From Reyranella sp. CPCC 100927 (GTDB lineage Bacteria; Pseudomonadota; Alphaproteobacteria; Reyranellales; Reyranellaceae), in NCBI RefSeq assembly GCF_007859315.1, contig NZ_VOHA01000004.1, positions 434,001 through 498,000 of the forward strand: 64,000 bases of DNA, given 5' to 3'. Position 1 is the first letter of the stretch, and the number at the start of each line of letters is the position of its first letter. The notes beneath the pieces were generated by a model. It worked only from the letters and a program-made list of their open reading frames with translations, had not been told where the DNA came from and ran no database searches. Shown here in pieces: positions 58,244 to 64,000 of this stretch. The position numbers were made by a program, and so were the translations under genes.

Positions 58244-60334
58244 TTACCACTTGAACTCCAGCCCCACGAAGACGGCGCGGCCTTCACCGGGATTGTAGAG
58301 CTGGTCGACCGGCGTTGCGACCGGCCGTGCGTTGGTATTGGAGACGTAGGTCTTGTTGAACAGGTTGCGGGCGTCGAGGAAGACGCTGAGCCCGTTTTCG
58401 AACGTCCATCCCGCCCGGGCGCCGAATAGCGCATAGGACCGGGTGCGGAATGCCTTGGTGTTGGCGTTGTCGACGTAGTAGCCCTGCGGCACCCACTCGA
58501 TGTTCGGCCCGAACCAGAAGCCCAGCGGATGGCTGTAACGCAGTTCGGCGCGGAGGTAGTGGCGTGGCGCGCCGGGGATCTGGTTGTTGCCGGCGACCGG
58601 GTCGTTGCGGAACCGGAAATCGCTGAATGTGTAGGCCAGCCGCGCGTCGATCTTGTCCTTGGTTCCGGCCGCCGGTGTCGCCAGCCCTTCGAACAGCGTG
58701 GCATCGAGACCGAGCTCGACGCCCTGATGAACCGTGCGATCGGCATTCAGTGCGAAGCCGCCGTCGCCCGAGCCCGGCACGACAAAAAGCTGCAGTTCAT
58801 CCCGAACCCAGGCGCGGTAGAGCGACACGTCGAAGCCGATGCCGCGCCACTTGCCGCGCGTACCGATCTCGGCCGTCCACGATTTCTGCGGCTTGAGGTT
58901 GGCGAAGCCTGGGTTGGCGTTGGGGTTGAGCTCGGAGAAGGTCGGCGGCTCCGAGGCGCGGCTGAGATTGGCGAAGACCTGGAGGTCCTGGCGCGGCTGC
59001 CACAGGACACCGATCTTGGGATTGAAGCTGGTGAAGGTCTTGCTGCCGCTGTCATCACCGTTGCTCAGGAACTTGTCCTCCAGGCGCCGTCGCGCGCGGT
59101 TGAACTGGGCACCGACGATGATGGCGACGGTCGGGTCGAGATAAATCCGGTTCTCGCCGTAGAGCTCGATGTTGGTCGAATGCTCATCGACGTGGTTCAT
59201 CAGGCCGTTCCGGTGGCCGTTGCTGTTGATGTAGGTCTTGTTGACATTCACCCCGGTGAAGAGGTTGGCGCCCACGACATATTCGTTCTTCAGGCCGCCG
59301 ATCATGCCGGTGCCTTTCCAGCGCACACTGCCGCCGCCATCGTCGGAGACATTGTCGACAATGCCGAACGACAGGGGATGGAACAGCACCTTGTGGTGAT
59401 ACCAGGCCGAGAAAGTCAGCTCGTCATCGCCGAAGCGAAACGTCGTGCGATTGGAAAGCCGCAGCGAATCGATGTCGCGGCGCGTGCCCTTCGCGAAACT
59501 CGAGGGGTCCGTTGACCGCGGGTCGCTGTAGGTGCGCGAACGGCTGAGCGAACTGGGGATCTTCTGGCGGATATGGTTGACGCCGGCGAAGAAGCGCGTC
59601 TCGGCGTTATCACCGAAGCGGTAGCCGAGATTGCCGTTGAAGCGCAGGTAGTTGCGTGCGGTGTGGTCGCGATAGCCGTCTGAGCGGCTGTAGGTTGGCG
59701 ACAGCCAGAAGTCCCATGGACCCAGGCTGCGGCTGACGGCGACTTGGCCGCCGGCGCTGCCGAAACTGCCGCCATCGGCGCGCAGCAGCAGTCGCGGGGC
59801 ATCGCGTCCAGTCGGCGAGACGTAGTTGATGGCGCCGCCGAGTGACGCAGCACCCCACTGCAGGCCATTGGCGCCACGGAACACCTCGATGTAGCGGACA
59901 CCCAGCGGGTCGAGTTCCTGCGTGTCGGCGCCGCCATCGGCCAGGTTCATCGGAACGCCATCGACCATGATGCGGATACCCCGCAGATGGAAGTTCCGCG
60001 ACAGGCCGGAACCGCGAATCGAGAGCCGGGCGTCCTCTTGGCCGTATTTCGGCTGGGCGAATACGCCCGGCACATAGTCGAGCGCGTCCTTGACGGTGAC
60101 GGCACGGCTGTCGCGAATGCGCTCGGCCGGCACGATGCCGACGCCGCCCGGCGTGCGCTCGATATCGCGACGCGCGTCATCGAAGGAGGGCACCGTCAGC
60201 GACCGGCTGGGCCTCTCGCCGGTCACGGTCACCGGCGGCGTCTCGATCGGCGCCTGGGCAAGGGCCTGTTGCGTGAACAGAATGAGACCCAGCGCCGTGG
60301 CCGTGGGCGCGGACCAACGTCTGTCGAATGGCAT
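58244..60334 (-). CDS. TonB-dependent receptor of the copper-type locus
   Basis: I chose the ATG at 60334, 696 residues, with a signal peptide ending near ALAQA. The plug (TVTGERPSRSL, SIRGSGLSRNFHLRGIRIMVDGVP, RGANGLQWGAASLGGAINYVSPTG) and the C-terminal FKW aromatic end mark an outer-membrane TonB receptor. It follows the DUF2946-A gene by 129 bases on the same strand. Import of copper or a copper-chelate is the best guess from neighbours, but siderophore uptake cannot be excluded. Confidence 0.88.
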   Translation of the reverse strand: MPFDRRWSAPTATALGLILFTQQALAQAPIETPPVTVTGERPSRSLTVPSFDDARRDIERTPGGVGIVPAERIRDSRAVTVKDALDYVPGVFAQPKYGQEDARLSIRGSGLSRNFHLRGIRIMVDGVPMNLADGGADTQELDPLGVRYIEVFRGANGLQWGAASLGGAINYVSPTGRDAPRLLLRADGGSFGSAGGQVAVSRSLGPWDFWLSPTYSRSDGYRDHTARNYLRFNGNLGYRFGDNAETRFFAGVNHIRQKIPSSLSRSRTYSDPRSTDPSSFAKGTRRDIDSLRLSNRTTFRFGDDELTFSAWYHHKVLFHPLSFGIVDNVSDDGGGSVRWKGTGMIGGLKNEYVVGANLFTGVNVNKTYINSNGHRNGLMNHVDEHSTNIELYGENRIYLDPTVAIIVGAQFNRARRRLEDKFLSNGDDSGSKTFTSFNPKIGVLWQPRQDLQVFANLSRASEPPTFSELNPNANPGFANLKPQKSWTAEIGTRGKWRGIGFDVSLYRAWVRDELQLFVVPGSGDGGFALNADRTVHQGVELGLDATLFEGLATPAAGTKDKIDARLAYTFSDFRFRNDPVAGNNQIPGAPRHYLRAELRYSHPLGFWFGPNIEWVPQGYYVDNANTKAFRTRSYALFGARAGWTFENGLSVFLDARNLFNKTYVSNTNARPVATPVDQLYNPGEGRAVFVGLEFKW

Positions 60335-60463
60335 TGTCGTGTCTCCCCACCACGCGGCGTGCGGCACGGCCTGGCGTGGCAGTCGTCAGAGCAGGAACGG
60401 GTGGTCCACGAGGGTGGACCTGGGATGGTTGGTGGCCGCCGGCACACTGGCCGGCAGGCGTCG

Positions 60464-60919
60464 CTACGACGTGATGCGAGCAGAGCGGGGAGGGTCGCGC
60501 GGATGGCCTGGTTGCTGCGGCGGCAGGTTGGCGGTTCGCTGCGGGCCTCGCGCGCGTGGCGGTGCCGTGGCGTTGGCCGCGCGGGCGGGCGGCAGGATCT
60601 CGGGCGGATCGGGCGCGATCAGCGGTATGGTGGCGGCGAGGCAACAGGCGTGCTTGGAGGCCTTGGCCTGCACGTCGAACGGCAGATGGAATCCCACGGC
60701 CTTGCCGTCGCCGGCATCCACCGCGGTCAGGGCATCGAGGCTGATCAGCTTCAGGCCATCACCCGAGCAGATCACCACGTAGCCGTTGACCGGGCCATCG
60801 GCGAAGCGCTGCAGGGCCCGGGCATGTGCGATGGGTGAGAAGGCCTGGAGCGTGAGCGCCAGCAACGCCAGCCACAGCGCCAGGGCTCGCCGCCACGTGA
60901 CCTCCCGGGCGCGCGTCAT
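60464..60919 (-). CDS. DUF2946 protein, copy A
   Basis: I chose the ATG at 60919, overlapping the CopC-CopD stop by four bases (ATGA); 151 residues. It has a signal-like start (LALWLALLALTLQAFSPIAHARALQ), the pieces YVVICSGDGLK and SKHACCLAA, and a Pro-rich tail. Those Cys and His residues could bind copper. The copy at 63231-63650 is a close relative, so the locus has two. Function is unknown, but DUF2946 is often found near copper genes. Confidence 0.8.
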   Translation of the reverse strand: MTRAREVTWRRALALWLALLALTLQAFSPIAHARALQRFADGPVNGYVVICSGDGLKLISLDALTAVDAGDGKAVGFHLPFDVQAKASKHACCLAATIPLIAPDPPEILPPARAANATAPPRARGPQRTANLPPQQPGHPRDPPRSARITS

Positions 60920-62583
60920 GGCCGGATCTCGATCGTATCTTCGAGCGTCACCAGCTCGAAGTCGGAGATCAGGATGTCCGCGCGCACAGACCAGCGGCCC
61001 GGCGTCGGCAGCACGAGACCGTCGACCACCCAAGTGCCGTCGTCGCGCTTTTGCGCCGGGCGTCGTATCGGCTCGATGCCGGCAGCCGGATTGGCCAGCG
61101 CCAGCGTCACCTCCTTGGCCTCCAATGGCGTGAAGTCGCCGGCGATCGTCACCACGGTAATCGTCACGGGGCCGGTGCGGCCTGGCAGCACCGTGATATC
61201 GGCCATCGCTGCTGGCGTATGGATGTGCACATAGGCCGGTGCCTGGGCGGCGCTCGCGAGTGCCCGTGGCGGCGGTGTGAAGCGCCACAGCGATACCACG
61301 CCGAGAATGCCCACCACGAGGACGGTCTCGACCAGAATCGCCCGGGCCAGGTGCCGAGCCGCGTTCGGTCTGTCGCGTCCGACCGGCGCTGTCCACCGCC
61401 AGCGGTTGGCGGCCGCCAACCCCAGGAGAGCGAGGAGAAGTCCGCCCTTGATCAGCAGGACGTCGCCGTAGTCCGTTGTCCACAAAGCGCTTGGCCGCTC
61501 GAGCTGGATGATGGCCAGCGTGATGCCGGAGGCGGCGAGCAGCACAAGGACGATCGGAATGATGCGCGAAAAACGCTGCAGTGTGGCGGCAGACTCCGGT
61601 GCACGGGCCGAGAGTTGCGTGGCGAGCGGCACCAGGGCACCGATCCAGAAAGCGATGCTGACCGTGTGAAGGAACACCGCCGACCGGGTCAGCCACTGGG
61701 GATGCGCCGCACCGGCGTGTCCGCTCGCCGCCAGGGCAACGCCGACGCCCGCCAGCGCCAGTAACGACAGGCCGCGGCTGTAGCGCTGCACGGCCTGGCG
61801 CAAGGTTACCAGAGCCAGCAGCAGCGTCACGGCCGCCACGATGACGGTCCGTCCGTAGCTGGTGCTGAGGCCGGCGGCCCAGGTTGCCGGCATCGCAACG
61901 CCGGAAAGGGTCCCGTCCAGCGCATCGATGCCCTGGAGACCGACCGAAAGTGGCGCTGCGATCAGGCCCAGTACGATGATGCGGGAGACGAAGCGCACAC
62001 CGTATCGCGAGCCCGGCGACAGCCAGGCCCGGTAGAAGGCGCCGCCCACCCCGAAGAACAGGCTCGCCAGCAAGGCCAGCTTGACGACCCAGATGGTACC
62101 GCGCACCGGATCTTGGTACGGCGGCACGGTGATCGGTGCGGCAACGGTGCTGGGTGTTCGGACCGAAAACACGACAGCACCGGCGACGGGATGACCGTCC
62201 TCGGAAACCACACGCCAGCTCAGCACGTGGGTACCGGAGGCGAGATCGCCAGGTGCCTCGACGGCCACGGTTGGGCCATCCTGCGATAATCGGTCCAGAG
62301 TGAGCGTACTGCCGTCCGGCCGGGCGAGCTTGAGCACCAACGGCGCGACCGGTTCGTTGAAGGTCAGGCTGAAGCGCGTCGGTGGGTCGGCGACAACGGC
62401 ACCATCCGCCGGTTCGGCCCGCAGCAAGGCGGCATGCGCCAGCGCCTCGCCCGCCGAAGCGGCGAGGGCGAGCACGACAACGACCAGCGTTGCGAGGATG
62501 CGCCATCTCGCCTGGAAGCGCGGGCGTTCTCGCTCCCGCACGGAGGATGGCTGCATGGGCGGTAGGTGCTCGCTCTCGGTCAC
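60916..62583 (-). CDS. Fused CopC-CopD copper protein
   Basis: The GTG start at 62583 gives 555 residues, with YcnI ending two bases upstream. After the signal-like region, the CopC domain begins at His50 (ALAHAALLRAEPADG), and its second metal ligands lie in Asp129-x-His131 (SEDGHPVAG). The rest has about eight membrane helices of the CopD type (LALLASLFFGVGGAFYRAWL, HTVSIAFWIGALVPLATQL). This fused form (YcnJ-like) takes up or handles copper at the inner membrane. Confidence 0.9.
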   Translation of the reverse strand: MTESEHLPPMQPSSVRERERPRFQARWRILATLVVVVLALAASAGEALAHAALLRAEPADGAVVADPPTRFSLTFNEPVAPLVLKLARPDGSTLTLDRLSQDGPTVAVEAPGDLASGTHVLSWRVVSEDGHPVAGAVVFSVRTPSTVAAPITVPPYQDPVRGTIWVVKLALLASLFFGVGGAFYRAWLSPGSRYGVRFVSRIIVLGLIAAPLSVGLQGIDALDGTLSGVAMPATWAAGLSTSYGRTVIVAAVTLLLALVTLRQAVQRYSRGLSLLALAGVGVALAASGHAGAAHPQWLTRSAVFLHTVSIAFWIGALVPLATQLSARAPESAATLQRFSRIIPIVLVLLAASGITLAIIQLERPSALWTTDYGDVLLIKGGLLLALLGLAAANRWRWTAPVGRDRPNAARHLARAILVETVLVVGILGVVSLWRFTPPPRALASAAQAPAYVHIHTPAAMADITVLPGRTGPVTITVVTIAGDFTPLEAKEVTLALANPAAGIEPIRRPAQKRDDGTWVVDGLVLPTPGRWSVRADILISDFELVTLEDTIEIRP

Positions 62584-62584
62584 G

Positions 62585-63103
62585 TCACTTCTTGGGCAAC
62601 AGTTTCAGGCCCGGCGCCGGGCTCTCATAGTCGCCCGCCTTCTTGCCCTCGGCCGGGATTTCGATCCACCGCGACGCCGCACCGCCAGCACACTCCTGGA
62701 CGACCGGAAAATAGATCACCGTGTTCGGCTTGAGATCGGCGCTCAGGTAGGCTTGCAGCACGAACTCGTCGTAGAACTCGTCCGGCAGCATGCCGCCGCT
62801 CCAGCTGACCTCCTTGGCGCCTTCGCTGACCGCACCGTGATAAAGGTCGTAGGCCTTCGCATACTTGCCCTTGGCGACCTTCAGTTCCCAGCCCGGCTTG
62901 GGCATCGGCTTCACGCCGATGACACCTTCCGGAATCTTGATGCGCACCGCGGTCGTTGCCGCGCCCTTGCAGCCGTGCGGCACGCGAAACACCGCCTTGT
63001 AGCCTGACGAGACCGGGGCATCCTGGGTCTCCAGTGTGACATGCGCCAGGGCGGGCGTGGCGCACGCCGCGATGACAGCGGCGACAATGGCCTGCTTCAA
63101 CAT
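62585..63103 (-). CDS. ycnI: YcnI family copper-binding protein (DUF1775)
   Basis: The 172-residue protein has a signal peptide whose cleavage leaves His21 at the N-terminus (ATPALA, then HVTLETQDAP), as in YcnI, where the N-terminal His helps bind copper. The domain VSSGYKAVFRVPHGCKGAATTAVRIKIPEGV and PNTVIYFPVVQECAGG fits DUF1775. It is directly upstream of the CopC-CopD gene, with two bases between them. It likely delivers or holds periplasmic copper. Confidence 0.9.
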   Translation of the reverse strand: MLKQAIVAAVIAACATPALAHVTLETQDAPVSSGYKAVFRVPHGCKGAATTAVRIKIPEGVIGVKPMPKPGWELKVAKGKYAKAYDLYHGAVSEGAKEVSWSGGMLPDEFYDEFVLQAYLSADLKPNTVIYFPVVQECAGGAASRWIEIPAEGKKAGDYESPAPGLKLLPKK

Positions 63104-63156
63104 GACTGTTCTCCGTCGATTCGAATGATCTGTTCTCCGCCAGTGCGGAAAGCGTC

Positions 63157-63176
63157 AAAACGCACCGGGTGCGTTT
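63157..63176 (-). terminator. Terminator between DUF2946-B and YcnI genes
   Basis: AAACGCACC (63158-63166) and GGTGCGTTT (63168-63176) form a nine-pair stem, and on the minus strand the second arm leads into a short T-run (GCGTTTTGAC). It lies 54 bases after the DUF2946-B stop and would reduce read-through into ycnI, so ycnI may have its own promoter. Confidence 0.6.
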
Positions 63177-63209
63177 CGTCATCGAGCCCGCCGAATGCAG
63201 GCGTGGAGT

Positions 63210-63227
63210 GCGCGGCGATCGCCGCGC
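63210..63227. repeat. Perfect 18-bp palindrome after DUF2946-B
   Basis: GCGCGGCGATCGCCGCGC is self-complementary over all 18 bases, three bases beyond the DUF2946-B stop. It may be a regulator site or part of a terminator. It is the longest unbroken palindrome I noticed here. Confidence 0.4.
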
Positions 63228-63230
63228 CAG

Positions 63231-63650
63231 TCAAACCGGTGGGCCGCGCGGGTGGCCGGGGCGATCCGGCGGCAAGCCACGCACGTGGTGCGGGCTTGCC
63301 GTAAGCGGTGGCGCCGTTGCGGTTGCAACGCGCGGCGGCGCCAGCAGCGTGGGCAGATCGGGTGCGACGGCCGGTACGGCGGCAGCGAGGCAGCATGCGA
63401 ACTTGCCAGCCTTGGCGTTGACGTCGAACGGCAGGTGGAAGCCGACAGCCTTGCCGTCGCGGGCGTCCGCCGCGACCATGGCGTCGAGATCGATCAGCTT
63501 CAGGCCGTCGGGCGCGCAGATCACGACATAGCCGCTGCCGGGATCGGCGGCGAAGCGCTGCAGGGCGCGGGCGTGTGCCAGCGGGGAGAAGGCCTGGATC
63601 GTGAGCGCCAGCAGCGCCAGCCACAACGCCACGGCCCGGCGCCCGGTCAT
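63231..63650 (-). CDS. DUF2946 protein, copy B
   Basis: I chose the ATG at 63650 (MTGRRAVALWLALLALTIQAFSPLAHARALQ), 139 residues; a longer start at 63695 is possible. It aligns with copy A along its length (YVVICAPDGLK, AGKFACCLAAA). The Cys and the CC pair are kept. It is the first gene of the copper-type locus as read on this strand and is followed by a terminator. Function is unknown; copper binding is inferred. Confidence 0.78.
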   Translation of the reverse strand: MTGRRAVALWLALLALTIQAFSPLAHARALQRFAADPGSGYVVICAPDGLKLIDLDAMVAADARDGKAVGFHLPFDVNAKAGKFACCLAAAVPAVAPDLPTLLAPPRVATATAPPLTASPHHVRGLPPDRPGHPRGPPV

Positions 63651-63807
63651 GTGCGGGGCACTGGACTTCGAAGAGGCGGCGTGAGAACGATCCATTGGTC
63701 CGAAACGCGGGTTCGGTGGCATTTTTAGCGCCGGGAATGAACGAAGTCGAGGCGGGCGCCGGTAACTGCGACGAGATGCACCGCCAGCGACGTCGAGGAG
63801 GAACCAC

Positions 63808-64000
63808 ATGCCCAGTTCCGTCAACCGCCAGTGGCTGCTCACCACGCGTCCGGCAGGCATGGTGGGGCCGGAGCATTTCACCCTGCGCGAACAGCCGGTA
63901 CCGCAGCCAGGCCCAGGTGAGATTGTGGTGCGCTCCCGGCTGCTGTCACTCGATCCCGCGAACCGGGCCTGGATGTCGCCGGTGCCGACGTACAAATCGC
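63808..64000 (+). CDS. NADP-dependent medium-chain oxidoreductase, N-terminal part
   Basis: The gene runs past the end of the window; the ATG at 63808 has GAGGAGGA upstream. The visible 64 residues begin MPSSVNRQWLLTTRPAG and include EHFTLREQPVPQPGPGEIVVRSRLLSLDPANRAWM, which fits the CurA-like NADP-dependent oxidoreductases of the MDR superfamily. These are usually double-bond reductases or quinone oxidoreductases without zinc. The substrate is unknown. Confidence 0.85.
   Translation, partial: MPSSVNRQWLLTTRPAGMVGPEHFTLREQPVPQPGPGEIVVRSRLLSLDPANRAWMSPVPTYKS

Noticed and set aside
60335-60463. Possible cobalamin riboswitch ahead of the TonB receptor
   Set aside because: Stems such as GGTCCAC-GAGG-GTGGACC occur, but the B12 box and the conserved aptamer core are missing.
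60464-62506. A 680-residue minus-strand frame
   Set aside because: Only its last 151 codons (DUF2946-A) are real; the rest is an out-of-frame shadow of the CopC-CopD gene.

Overview
The window is GC-rich (by eye about 65 percent), with short intergenic gaps, many start-stop overlaps, LIV-type and TRAP-type binding proteins, an alphaproteobacterial-style ECF sigma pair, LysR/GntR regulators and TonB receptors. It reads as the chromosome of a metabolically versatile, soil- or water-type alphaproteobacterium; a Reyranella- or Rhodospirillales-like lineage is my guess from gene style, not something proven here. I found no rRNA, tRNA, CRISPR, phage or insertion sequence. The window starts inside a CoA-transferase gene and ends inside a medium-chain oxidoreductase gene.

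Layout. 1-1672: 3-oxoacid CoA-transferase pair and a solute-binding protein. 1769-4505: anti-sigma/ECF sigma pair divergent from a Tat-exported metallophosphoesterase and a small soluble CuA-type cupredoxin; both sides of the divergent gap carry the same promoter pattern (GGAATAA, 14 bases, CGGTMT). 4518-10149: TetR, methyltransferase, single-Glu crotonase, LuxR regulator, DUF2161 protein, LysR and a classical enoyl-CoA hydratase. 10183-15655: four luciferase-like (LLM) monooxygenase genes with a YfcE-type phosphodiesterase and an acetoacetate-decarboxylase-like protein. 15749-18281: two tandem class III adenylate cyclases. 18283-21766: serine hydrolase and GntR regulator divergent from an amidase.

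21855-33756 is the most striking block. Four tandem LIV-type binding proteins on the minus strand alternate in type (two A-like, two B-like), as if a two-gene unit had been duplicated. Opposite them lie a cupin, an iron-dependent alcohol dehydrogenase, a fifth binding protein and one livGFHM transporter set. Three 19-bp repeats and a palindromic element lie ahead of livG.

33798-39720: HxlR regulator, small membrane protein, class III aminotransferase, two small ferredoxin-fold proteins, then an aldo/keto reductase-amidohydrolase-SDR operon. 39674-41615: an ampR-like regulator divergent from a class A beta-lactamase. 41753-46498: hybrid histidine kinase, LysR divergent from GST, YdcZ-type transporter and an SMR protein with Asp in place of the invariant Glu. 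46507-50259: M81 peptidase, orphan TRAP binding protein, YajQ, double cold-shock protein. 50264-52944: thiYXZ thiamine-precursor transporter under a TPP riboswitch whose conserved 3-prime end serves as the ribosome binding site. 53046-58162: SnoaL-like and DUF192 proteins, an unknown protein, a Rieske oxygenase and a TonB receptor. 58244-63650: a copper-type locus (DUF2946, YcnI, CopC-CopD fusion, second DUF2946, TonB receptor).
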